Of a DNA stretch of 17,622 nucleotides, positions 1 through 6,692 are shown one piece after another. Under the pieces are notes generated by a model. It was given only the letters and a program-made list of their open reading frames with translations. It ran no database searches and had not been told where the DNA came from. Position 1 is the first letter of the stretch. Each line of letters starts with the position of its first letter. The position numbers and the translations under genes were made by a program. The stretch spans positions 1 to 17,622 of the forward strand of contig JBEHWK010000072.1 in assembly GCA_040217795.1 (NCBI GenBank). The letters are read 5' to 3'. The stretch is from Clostridium_T sp040217795. Lineage in GTDB: Bacteria; Bacillota; Clostridia; Clostridiales; Clostridiaceae.

Positions 1-906
1 TAAATTAGTACTTTTTTGAATTGGAGAAGTGAGTAACGTTGGACTTGGTTCATTAGCCTTAACTCTTCTAAAATAACCAGTTTTACCGCCTCCTGATTTA
101 TATGCTCCACCCATTGCCTTTTCAACAACGCTTTTATCTAAATCTCTCCAATTCCCACCGCCCATTGGTATAAGCTTCATATACTTTAATCTTTCTTCTG
201 AATATTTTACATAAGTATGTTCAATATGTTTTATATCTTCTATTGCATCCATTAATGTTACAAATGATTTACCTTTTTTGTCACCATGAGTTTTTGCAGG
301 AAATTGAAATTTTCTATTCAAATCTTTTCTTATTCCTATAAATAAAACTCTTTCTCTCTTTTGTGGTACACCATACTCTGCTGCATTTATCACCTTATAC
401 GTTACATTATAATCTTTGAATTGATTTAATAAATGGTTTAATACACTACCATTCTTTTCATCTTCATTCAATTCAGGAAATCCTTCTCCTCTTTCCTTTA
501 ATGGTCTATGTTTTAACGGAGCTGAAAGCAATCCCTTAACATTTTCTAGCAAGAATGCTTTTGGTTTTGTATCTTCTACTAACTCTACAAACTTGAGCAT
601 AGCCTTTCCTCTATCATCAGAAAAAGCTTTCCTTTTTCCTGCTGTACTAAAGCTTTGACATGGGCTACCTCCAAAGATTAAATCAATTTCTTCATTTTCT
701 GGTAGCATTGCATCTTCATAAATTTTCTCTTTAGAATATTGCATTATATCAGCATTCACTACATTAAAGGTAGGGTTATTCATTTTTAAAGTTTTGCAGT
801 ATTTTTCTTCTAATTCTACGCTTAATCTTACATCAAAACCAGCTTCATGTATCCCAATATCTAAACCACCAGCCCCCGCAAAAAAAGAAACAGCTATCCT
901 ACTCAT
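1..906 (-). CDS. DNA (cytosine-5) methyltransferase, C-terminus off the window
   Basis: Transfers a methyl group from S-adenosylmethionine to C5 of cytosine in a specific DNA target. The frame is open from ATG at 906 to base 1 (302 codons, no stop), so the 3' end is outside the window. Visible motifs in family order: SAM-binding FAGAGGLD (residues 9-16, motif I), catalytic GGSPCQSFS with Cys83 (motif IV), ENV 121-123 (motif VI) and QKRER 182-186 (motif VIII), then a target-recognition stretch ending near EPSPTL. Motifs IX (rest) and X are not reached. The ribosome site GAGGTG at 912-917 is about 6 nt from the ATG. The gene lies downstream of the rlmH 3' end and has its own promoter with a LexA-like operator. 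No restriction enzyme is visible, but it could lie off the left edge. Target sequence cannot be read from the protein by eye. Confidence 0.93.
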   Translation of the reverse strand, partial: MSRIAVSFFAGAGGLDIGIHEAGFDVRLSVELEEKYCKTLKMNNPTFNVVNADIMQYSKEKIYEDAMLPENEEIDLIFGGSPCQSFSTAGKRKAFSDDRGKAMLKFVELVEDTKPKAFLLENVKGLLSAPLKHRPLKERGEGFPELNEDEKNGSVLNHLLNQFKDYNVTYKVINAAEYGVPQKRERVLFIGIRKDLNRKFQFPAKTHGDKKGKSFVTLMDAIEDIKHIEHTYVKYSEERLKYMKLIPMGGGNWRDLDKSVVEKAMGGAYKSGGGKTGYFRRVKANEPSPTLLTSPIQKSTNL

Positions 907-950
907 AGTTACACCTCACTAATATTTTCACTTATTTAGTATATCATTAA

Positions 951-958
951 TTGTCGAA
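951..958 (+). promoter_or_regulatory. 0A-box-like octamer (left copy)
   Basis: TTGTCGAA matches the core of the Spo0A binding site (TTTGTCRAA in B. subtilis) except for the first T. It lies in the predicted methyltransferase leader. An inverted copy stands at 1044-1051. The pair could also be an inverted repeat for another protein. Confidence 0.3.
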
Positions 959-984
959 TCGGTCCAGTACTTTTTACATTTTAA

Positions 985-1013
985 ATTTTACAGAACATAA
1001 GTTCTTATGTAAA
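985..1013 (-). promoter_or_regulatory. Sigma-A-type promoter of the methyltransferase gene
   Basis: Read on the minus strand: -35 TTTACA (1013-1008), 17-nt spacer, -10 TAAAAT (990-985). The predicted start near 978 would give a leader of about 70 nt before the ATG at 906. The spacer is filled by palindromic operator-like sequence. A second weaker candidate lies closer to the gene: TGGACC (966-961), 17 nt, TATACT (943-938). Confidence 0.6.
992..1005. promoter_or_regulatory. LexA/SOS-box-like operator inside the methyltransferase promoter
   Basis: AGAAC-ATAA-GTTCT is a perfect inverted repeat and contains GAAC-N4-GTTC, the core recognised by LexA of Bacillus and related Firmicutes. It falls wholly within the 17-nt spacer of the best promoter, where bound repressor would block RNA polymerase. 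A second overlapping palindrome, ACATAAG-TT-CTTATGT (995-1010), shares part of it, so a different regulator, including the methyltransferase itself, is possible. LexA control is inferred from site match and position only. Confidence 0.5.
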
Positions 1014-1043
1014 TACCCTGCTTGTTCATTTCCTTTTACTTTT

Positions 1044-1051
1044 TTCGACAA
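1044..1051 (-). promoter_or_regulatory. 0A-box-like octamer (right, inverted copy)
   Basis: TTGTCGAA on the minus strand, inverted relative to the copy at 951-958 and 31 nt upstream of the methyltransferase -35. It is followed by AAAA, as in many 0A boxes. Binding by Spo0A is a guess from the match. Confidence 0.3.
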
Positions 1052-1148
1052 CTAGCACCTTAAATATGAATAGGGATATCCGTTTAACATTAATATCTCT
1101 ACTGCGTATCCTTAGAAATATAAACATTTCAAAAAAAAAGGGTCTACG

Positions 1149-1628
1149 TCATTTATGGTACGGTTCATTCTTGATTATTCTAAATCCTCTATAAATCTGT
1201 TCCAGCAGCATAACCCTGAATAACTGATGAGGAAATGTCATTTTGGAGAAGCATAGCTTATAGTTGGCTCTTTTTAACACATCCTTAGCTATACCCAGGC
1301 TTCCCCCTATTACAAAAGCAATATTTGAGTTACCCATTACCCCTTGATTTTCTATGTAACTTGCAAATTCTTCAGAACTTAACTGCTTACCGGCTAAATC
1401 CATTGCTATAACATACATGTTATCTTTTATTTTATTTAAAATTGCCTGACCTTCCTTTTCTTTAATAGCTTCTTCTTCTTTTGGAGAAGCATTATCAGGA
1501 GTTTTTTCATCTGGCAGTTCTACTATTTCAAGCCTGCAGTATCTTGATAATCTCTTTGAATACTCTTCTACCGCATCTCTTAAATACTTTTCTTTTAATT
1601 TACCTACTGTAATAATCGTTATATTCAT
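1149..1628 (-). CDS. rlmH: 23S rRNA (pseudouridine-1915-N3)-methyltransferase RlmH
   Basis: SPOUT-class methyltransferase that methylates N3 of pseudouridine 1915 in helix 69 of 23S rRNA on the assembled 70S ribosome. The 159-aa product has the family's usual length (E. coli RlmH is 155). The SAM-binding trefoil knot is clear: IGGSLG (107-112), then the conserved block SKMTFPHQLFRVMLLEQ (128-144) and the typical C-terminus RIIKNEPYHK. The start is 8 nt after the MFS stop, and its ribosome site (AGGAAT) overlaps that stop, so the two genes are probably co-transcribed and translationally linked. The last 15 bases of the gene (1149-1163) resemble the SCC attachment site of staphylococci, and an accessory-looking methyltransferase gene sits immediately downstream. 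Confidence 0.97.
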   Translation of the reverse strand: MNITIITVGKLKEKYLRDAVEEYSKRLSRYCRLEIVELPDEKTPDNASPKEEEAIKEKEGQAILNKIKDNMYVIAMDLAGKQLSSEEFASYIENQGVMGNSNIAFVIGGSLGIAKDVLKRANYKLCFSKMTFPHQLFRVMLLEQIYRGFRIIKNEPYHK

Positions 1629-1636
1629 ATTTATTC

Positions 1637-3061
1637 CTAACCTTTTCTTTCTGATTTTAACTTACGTAACCTGTAAAAGGTCAATGCAGCACCCAATACA
1701 CACAGCAGTCCTGCAGAAATATACACCCATCTCATTCCGTATATGAATATGTCTTCCCTTCCATTGACATAGCCTGTCACATGATATCCTATTCTGCTGC
1801 TCATCCTGTTATAAAGAAGAGTTGTAGAGAATGCTACACCACACACCATTCCTAAATTTCTGACTAATCCATTTATACTTCCGGCAATCCCAAGCTTATG
1901 TTTAGCTACAGTGGACATTACAAGAGAGTTATTAGGTGATTGGAACAGACCATTACCCAATGTCATAATGCTGATAAAAACGACAAAATGCATAACCGCA
2001 GAATATTGGTTCAAAGTTCCCATTAAAATCAATCCAAAACTGGTTACACTAAGTCCTATAAACGTCAGTACTTCTGATCCGATTTTATCTGACATATGCC
2101 CGCTCATTGGTGCCGCTACAGCAAGTACTAAGGGTGAAATCATCATAAGCACCCCCGTAAGTGAAGGCGAGAATTTCATTACATCCTGCAGATAAAAAGG
2201 CAGTATTATATTTGACGCCCCTATTGCCAGAAAAGAAATAAATGCACACAATACACTTAAAGAAAATAACCTGTTATCAAAGATCTCCATATGTAAAAGG
2301 GGTGAAGGTATTCGTTTTTCCCATAAAAGGAAGAGTATGAAAGTTATTACTGACATTATAAACCCTAAAATTATATATGTATTGTTATACCCTATTTCCT
2401 GCCCCTGAACCAATGCTCCGAACAAAGAAACAATTGAGACCCCAAAAAGTACCGCTCCCTTAACATCAAAAGGCTCACTAATAACCTCTGAAACCTTGGG
2501 CAAAGTATTCAATGCCAAAATAAATGCTATAACACCTACTGGTATGTTGATGAGAAATATATATTCCCAACTGAAGGCTGACACTATAAAACCTCCTAAG
2601 GGAGGTCCCACCATAGCACCTAAAGCAACGAATGTACCGTTAATTCCAAGTGCTCTTCCTCTTTCATTTGCAGGAAAAACGTGTGTTATTATCCCTTGAT
2701 TTGTTGCCATGGTTGCTGCAGCCCCTACAGCCTGAATAACTCTTGCAATTACCAATACAGCCAATGAATTGGTCAATCCGCAAAATAATGATCCCAATGT
2801 AAAAACTATTATTCCTGCTTTAAATACATTGGATTTGCCTTTTAAATCTCCAAGCCTGCCAAATACTAATATCATTCCTACAATAACTATTAAATAACTG
2901 GTGACAACCCATCCTATAGCTGCCATACTCACATTCAACTTTTTTGCCATGACAGGAAGCGCCACATTTACAATACTGCTGTCCAGAACTGACATAAATG
3001 TCAACAGTACTGTGGTGAGCAAAATCATCCATCTTTTCTTATATCCTTTTCTATTATGCAT
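1637..3061 (-). CDS. MFS transporter, DHA2 (EmrB/QacA) drug efflux family
   Basis: Predicted proton-driven exporter in the cytoplasmic membrane; substrate unknown. The 474-aa length and hydrophobic pattern fit the 14-helix DHA2 group. Motifs seen: LDSSIVNVALP (26-36, motif D1 at helix 1), GRLGDLKGKSNVF (68-80, motif A between helices 2 and 3), ARVIQAVGAA (106-115, motif B) and VALGAMVGPPLGG (145-157, the antiporter motif C). The ATG at 3061 has AAGGAG about 8 nt upstream and a good sigma-A promoter at 3091-3119. The gene is followed 8 nt later by rlmH, an unrelated housekeeping function, so rlmH may depend on the exporter's promoter. No regulator gene is next to it. Confidence 0.9.
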   Translation of the reverse strand: MHNRKGYKKRWMILLTTVLLTFMSVLDSSIVNVALPVMAKKLNVSMAAIGWVVTSYLIVIVGMILVFGRLGDLKGKSNVFKAGIIVFTLGSLFCGLTNSLAVLVIARVIQAVGAAATMATNQGIITHVFPANERGRALGINGTFVALGAMVGPPLGGFIVSAFSWEYIFLINIPVGVIAFILALNTLPKVSEVISEPFDVKGAVLFGVSIVSLFGALVQGQEIGYNNTYIILGFIMSVITFILFLLWEKRIPSPLLHMEIFDNRLFSLSVLCAFISFLAIGASNIILPFYLQDVMKFSPSLTGVLMMISPLVLAVAAPMSGHMSDKIGSEVLTFIGLSVTSFGLILMGTLNQYSAVMHFVVFISIMTLGNGLFQSPNNSLVMSTVAKHKLGIAGSINGLVRNLGMVCGVAFSTTLLYNRMSSRIGYHVTGYVNGREDIFIYGMRWVYISAGLLCVLGAALTFYRLRKLKSERKG

Positions 3062-3090
3062 ATACTTTCTCCTTATAAATTTATAGGTTT

Positions 3091-3119
3091 ATTTTAAAGT
3101 AATGAAAGTATTTTTTCAA
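3091..3119 (-). promoter_or_regulatory. Sigma-A promoter of the MFS-rlmH unit
   Basis: Minus strand: -35 TTGAAA (3119-3114), 17-nt spacer, -10 TAAAAT (3096-3091), about 30 nt before the MFS start at 3061. It lies downstream of the met operon terminator, so this unit is transcribed separately from the S-box operon. Confidence 0.65.
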
Positions 3120-3162
3120 TTATTAGTAGAGTGATTATATAAATAATAATTACTTACAAAGT

Positions 3163-3196
3163 AAAACAGGGTTCAATTTTACTGAATCCCTGTTTT
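3163..3196 (-). terminator. Terminator of the metI-metC operon
   Basis: Inverted repeat AAAACAGGG (3163-3171) against CCCTGTTTT (3188-3196), extended inward by TTCA/TGAA with one bulged base. It lies just after the metC-like stop at 3204. On the minus strand the stem ends in TTTT followed by ACTTT, a short U-rich tail. Confidence 0.7.
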
Positions 3197-3203
3197 AAAA
3201 AAT

Positions 3204-4337
3204 CTATATTATCGCTGCCTCAAAGCTTTCTGCCAAATCTTCAAATTCTTCAAGTCCTACAGATACCCTGATCAATGTATCCGTAACTCCAAGTGCTTCC
3301 CTCTCTTCTTTAGGAATTGCCGCATGTGACATCTTAGCCGGATATGAAACTATTGTTTCCACCCCTCCTAGTGAAACTGCAAATGCCGCATTCTTTACAT
3401 TATTTAAGAAATATTTTGTCTGTTCTAAAGTTTTAAACTTAAAGGACAAAACAGCTCCTGCGCCTGAAGCCTGTTCAAAGTGTATTTCTCTTCCAGGATG
3501 CGTTTCTAGTCCTGGATAATAAACCTCTTCAACCTGCCCCTTATTTTGAAGCCACCTGGCTAACTTTTCTGCTGTTGCCTGCTGGACATCCATTCTGACT
3601 TTTAAAGTTTTTATTCCCCTTAATAGTAACCAGCAATCCTGGGGACCCAAAATTGCTCCGAAAGAATTTTGTATCGTGTAAATCCGGTCTGCAATATCCT
3701 TATCCTTTGCCACTGCCAGCCCTCCTACCACATCACTATGTCCTCCTATGAATTTTGTGGCACTATTCACTACAATATCTGCACCTAAATCCAGAGGTCT
3801 TTGAAGATATGGAGACATAAAGGTGTTATCTACAATAACCAGAAGATTATTCTCTTTTGCTATAGCTATTGCCCCTTTTAAATCAGTTATTTTTAAAAGC
3901 GGATTAGATGGTGTTTCCAGAAAAATCGCCTTTGTGTTATCTTTGATGGCATTCTTAATGTTGTCAACATTTGATGCATCGACAAAAGTAAACTCAATAT
4001 TGTATCTGCTTAATACTTTTGTTGTGATTCTGTAGGTTCCTCCATATACATCTTCACATATAACTATATGATCCCCTGCTGAGAATATGGACAGTACAGA
4101 TGATGTAGCTGCCATACCTGATGAGAAAGCGAAACCTCTGTATCCATTTTCTAATTGTGCTATGGTATTTTCTAAGGCTTCTCTCGTAGGATTACCGCTT
4201 CTTGAATAATCATACTTTCCGAAGTTATCTATGTCCTTCTGATGATATGTGGAAGCCTGATAAACAGGTATGCTCAAGGCACCTGTCTCTTCATCAATTT
4301 CATTTCCGTTATGAATCAGTTTTGTTCCGAATCTCAT
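3204..4337 (-). CDS. metC: MetC-like cystathionine lyase (PLP-dependent)
   Basis: Cys/Met-metabolism PLP enzyme, 377 aa. In this S-box context the likely reaction is cystathionine beta-lyase, cleaving cystathionine to homocysteine, pyruvate and ammonia. PLP features: YDYSRSGNPTR (42-52), VDNTF with Asp170, and the Schiff-base lysine Lys195 in NSATKFIGGH. The longest frame begins at GTG 4346, but the site GGAG (4346-4349) abuts that codon; ATG at 4337 lies a normal 8 nt after it, so I use the ATG. The upstream metI stop overlaps this ribosome site, implying coupled translation. A gamma-lyase or gamma-synthase activity cannot be ruled out because these families are very similar; operon order metI-metC as in Bacillus supports the call. 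Confidence 0.85.
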   Translation of the reverse strand: MRFGTKLIHNGNEIDEETGALSIPVYQASTYHQKDIDNFGKYDYSRSGNPTREALENTIAQLENGYRGFAFSSGMAATSSVLSIFSAGDHIVICEDVYGGTYRITTKVLSRYNIEFTFVDASNVDNIKNAIKDNTKAIFLETPSNPLLKITDLKGAIAIAKENNLLVIVDNTFMSPYLQRPLDLGADIVVNSATKFIGGHSDVVGGLAVAKDKDIADRIYTIQNSFGAILGPQDCWLLLRGIKTLKVRMDVQQATAEKLARWLQNKGQVEEVYYPGLETHPGREIHFEQASGAGAVLSFKFKTLEQTKYFLNNVKNAAFAVSLGGVETIVSYPAKMSHAAIPKEEREALGVTDTLIRVSVGLEEFEDLAESFEAAII

Positions 4338-4342
4338 ATTTA

Positions 4343-5494
4343 TCACTCCAATGCATTTTTTAAATCATTTATTATATCATCGATATTTTCTATTCCAATA
4401 GATAATCTTAACAAGTTCTCAGTAACCCCAAGTTTTTCTTTAACCTCCGCAGGAACTTCCGCATGAGTCTGTGTTTGAGGATATGTTATCAAACTTTCCA
4501 CCCCTCCGAGGCTTTCAGCAAATGTTATTACCTTCACAGACTTCAATATCTTCGCTACATCCTCCTTATTCTTAACCTTGAAGGAAATCATTGATCCAAA
4601 ACCTTTGGATTGCCTTTGGGATATTTCATATCCCTTATGTTCTGGCAATCCCACATAGAAAACTTCCTGAACCTTTGGATGTCCTTTTAAAAATTCTGCT
4701 ACCTTAATTGCATTTTCCTGACTTTTTCCCATTCTTAAAGGCAGAGTCTTAATTCCTCTTAGTATAAGCCAGGCATCAAATGGTGCCAGAACTGCACCTG
4801 TTGATTTCTCATAGAATCTTATCTTCTCATTTATTTCATCTTCATCAGTCACAACAAATCCTGCAAGAGTATCATTATGCCCCCCCAAAAACTTAGTACC
4901 ACTGTGAACTACAATATCTGCTCCTAAAGTCAATGGCTTTTGAAAATATGGTGTCAGAAATGTATTATCTATAATTACCTTAAGACCTTTTTCCTTTGCA
5001 ATTTCTGAAACTGTCTTTATGTCTGTAACTTTCATCATAGGATTTGATGGGGTTTCAATAAATATAGCCTTAGTATTTTCTTTTATGTTTTTTCTAACTT
5101 CATTTAAGTCCGTAGAATCAATGAAGGTATGCTGTATTCCGTATGGCTGATAAATTTCCCTGAAAAGCCTGAAGGTTCCGCCATATAAATCATCAGATAC
5201 TAAAATATGATCTCCAGCTTTAAATAAATTAATTACAGCAGTTATTGCTGCTACACCAGTAGAAAAGCCTATTCCCCACTTGGCTCCTTCAAGCTTAGCA
5301 ACTGTATTCTCAACTTCTTCCCTTGTAGGATTCTGCAATCTTGAATAATCATATCCGGTACTTTCATTTAATCCTCCATGTCTGAACGTAGCTGATTGAT
5401 ATATAGGAAAGCTGATAGCCCCTGTCAGAGGATCAAACCCTTTGCTTCCATGAACTGCAATTGTCTCGAATTTTATACAACCTTCTTCGCACAT
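4343..5494 (-). CDS. metI: MetI-like cystathionine gamma-synthase / O-acetylhomoserine thiolyase
   Basis: First gene after the S-box leader; 383 aa, PLP-dependent, cytosolic. In the Bacillus MetI family the enzyme joins an activated homoserine with cysteine (to cystathionine) or sulfide (to homocysteine). Seen: YDYSRLQNPTR (48-58), ETPSNP (147-152), DNTFL with Asp176, and Lys201 in HSGTKFLGGH as the PLP lysine. The ATG at 5494 has a near-perfect AAGGAGGC site 8 nt upstream. It is paired with the metC-like gene, giving the two consecutive transsulfuration steps toward homocysteine. Two unusual N-terminal cysteines (Cys2, Cys6) precede the conserved domain. Regulation by SAM through transcription termination follows from the leader. 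Exact substrate preference is not readable. Confidence 0.83.
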   Translation of the reverse strand: MCEEGCIKFETIAVHGSKGFDPLTGAISFPIYQSATFRHGGLNESTGYDYSRLQNPTREEVENTVAKLEGAKWGIGFSTGVAAITAVINLFKAGDHILVSDDLYGGTFRLFREIYQPYGIQHTFIDSTDLNEVRKNIKENTKAIFIETPSNPMMKVTDIKTVSEIAKEKGLKVIIDNTFLTPYFQKPLTLGADIVVHSGTKFLGGHNDTLAGFVVTDEDEINEKIRFYEKSTGAVLAPFDAWLILRGIKTLPLRMGKSQENAIKVAEFLKGHPKVQEVFYVGLPEHKGYEISQRQSKGFGSMISFKVKNKEDVAKILKSVKVITFAESLGGVESLITYPQTQTHAEVPAEVKEKLGVTENLLRLSIGIENIDDIINDLKNALE

Positions 5495-5625
5495 ATAAAT
5501 GCCTCCTTAAATATAAAAATATAAAAATATATATTTTTAACAATATATAGATTTAATGCTGGTTTACAGGTTTTGAGGATAATCTGCTCATTTACAGATA
5601 AAAAGAACACACTTCCCTATATGAT

Positions 5626-5656
5626 AAAAAATGCCGGAGAATAAACTCCGGCATTT
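5626..5656 (-). terminator. Intrinsic terminator of the S-box leader
   Basis: Minus strand hairpin: AAATGCCGGAG (5656-5646), short loop, CTCCGGCATTT (5639-5629), then a run of T. It lies about 20 nt after the SAM aptamer and about 130 nt before metI, as expected for a SAM-induced terminator. Confidence 0.92.
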
Positions 5657-5672
5657 AAAATGCACTTACAGA

Positions 5673-5798
5673 AATCTATCCTCATCTGCCAGTTAATTGT
5701 AACTGCAGGAATTAGCACCAATGCATAGGTTAAATATCCCCTAAGCTGGTTGCCGGGCTTCATAGGGCCAGTCCCTCCACCACTCTCGATAAGAGATT
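5673..5798 (-). ncRNA. SAM-I (S-box) riboswitch controlling metI-metC
   Basis: Minus-strand RNA with the S-box signature: CTTATCGAGAGTGGTGGAGG near the 5' side (about 5794-5775), then GGGACTGGCCC, ATGAAGCCCGGCAACC, GGTGCTAATTCCTGC, and the closing P1 strand around GATGAGG/AGATT (5686-5673). In this family SAM binding stabilises the aptamer and favours the downstream terminator, so the operon is on when SAM is low. The terminator at 5626-5656 and the metI-metC genes behind it fit exactly. The antiterminator pairing was not worked out base by base. Confidence 0.96.
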
Positions 5799-5848
5799 AA
5801 TATGATTTTTCAAAACCAATTCATATTAACATTATATGATTTATATGT

Positions 5849-5877
5849 ATTATTGCATATTTACATTTCTTTGTCAA
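5849..5877 (-). promoter_or_regulatory. Sigma-A promoter of the S-box metI-metC operon
   Basis: Minus strand: perfect -35 TTGACA (5877-5872), 17-nt spacer, -10 AATAAT (5854-5849). Transcription would begin near 5842, about 45 nt before the aptamer. The -35 begins only 13 nt after the stop of the LUD gene, and no terminator is visible between them, so some read-through into the riboswitch is possible. Confidence 0.8.
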
Positions 5878-5890
5878 ATCTTTTTTTAAA

Positions 5891-6532
5891 TTAATAGCCT
5901 ATTTCTTCATTTAAGAATAAAACATGTATCCTGTCCTTATTCCCCTGACTTCTTATAAAAGTATATTCCCTGCAGATTCTTTCCGGGGACTTGCAATCCA
6001 TGCAACGTCCTGATTCTGTGCACGGTGTAGCTCTGTTTAGCCTTTTTGCATTGGCAGGTGCAGAAATTTCTTTGGTTCTTTTTATAGCTTCATCTAAATC
6101 TTTCACTATCTTATTTGTTCCTGCTATGATAATAACTTTTTCAGGCCCATATAATATAGCTGCAACCCTGTTTCCGTTGCCGTCTACATTATATATTTCT
6201 CCTGCTTCAGTAATTGCATTTGAGCTTACAAAATAAGCATCACATAAGAAAGCCTGCCTGTATATTTCCCTTAATTCCTCACCGCTTAACCCTTCTTTAT
6301 ACCTGTCGAGAAAATCATATCTTCCGCTCCTCAGATGATCTATTATTCCAACTTCAAAAAGACTTACAGATCCCCCACAGGTTACTCTTGAATCTTCTTT
6401 CACAAGTTCTTCAATTTTACTTATAAGTTCTTCTCTGGAATTCAATAAATATCCATTCATATTATTTTTACGCAGAGCTTCAATAGTTCTCTCTATTCTT
6501 TTGTCATTAACAAACTTACGATTCGCATCCAT
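5891..6532 (-). CDS. LUD-domain protein (LutC/YkgG-like)
   Basis: A 213-aa member of the LUD family (lactate-utilisation domain, formerly DUF162), whose best-known members LutB and LutC act in oxidation of L-lactate. Seen: GGSVSLFEVG (53-62), the strongly conserved ITEAGEIYNVDGNGNR (107-122) and the following YGPEKVIIIAGTNKIV. A C-terminal cluster Cys171, Cys177, Cys180, Cys187 resembles a metal-binding site. The ATG at 6532 has AAGGAGG about 10 nt upstream. It has its own extended -10 promoter and follows the terminator of the SEC-C gene. No LutA or LutB partner is nearby, so a lactate role cannot be assumed; stand-alone LUD proteins of this type are common in clostridia and their function is not established. 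Confidence 0.85.
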   Translation of the reverse strand: MDANRKFVNDKRIERTIEALRKNNMNGYLLNSREELISKIEELVKEDSRVTCGGSVSLFEVGIIDHLRSGRYDFLDRYKEGLSGEELREIYRQAFLCDAYFVSSNAITEAGEIYNVDGNGNRVAAILYGPEKVIIIAGTNKIVKDLDEAIKRTKEISAPANAKRLNRATPCTESGRCMDCKSPERICREYTFIRSQGNKDRIHVLFLNEEIGY

Positions 6533-6564
6533 GTTAGTTACCTCCTTAAATACTATTAATCACT

Positions 6565-6573
6565 ATTATATCA
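6565..6573 (-). promoter_or_regulatory. Extended -10 promoter of the LUD gene
   Basis: Minus strand TG-A-TATAAT: perfect -10 hexamer with the TG extension and no convincing -35. It lies between the upstream terminator (6601-6659) and the LUD ribosome site, so it is well placed to drive that gene alone. Confidence 0.55.
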
Positions 6574-6600
6574 ATAAAAAATTATAATTTTCTATATATT

Positions 6601-6659
6601 AAAAAAAGAAACCCGCCTATTGCCAAGACACTTTTTCAGTGCCAGCCGACGGGGTTTCT
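6601..6659 (-). terminator. Long two-part terminator hairpin after the SEC-C gene
   Basis: Minus strand: outer stem GAAACCC(C)G (6658-6650) with CGGGTTTC (6615-6608) followed by seven T; an inner hairpin GGCACT-GAAAA-AGTGTC (6643-6627) sits between the arms. It closes the murA/walJ-side transcript before the LUD gene. It is longer and more structured than a simple terminator, but I recognise no aptamer. Confidence 0.8.
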
Positions 6660-6692
6660 CTCTATATGTATTTTGTAAAACAGAAATGCCTG

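Noticed and set aside
3204..5494. Recent tandem duplication of one PLP-enzyme gene
   Set aside because: The two proteins share family motifs but differ throughout, as distinct MetI and MetC lineages do; this is the known ancient pair.
5870..5878. TTTGTCAAA, a match to a Spo0A box upstream of the S-box leader
   Set aside because: It is explained by the perfect -35 TTGACA of the S-box promoter read on the other strand.
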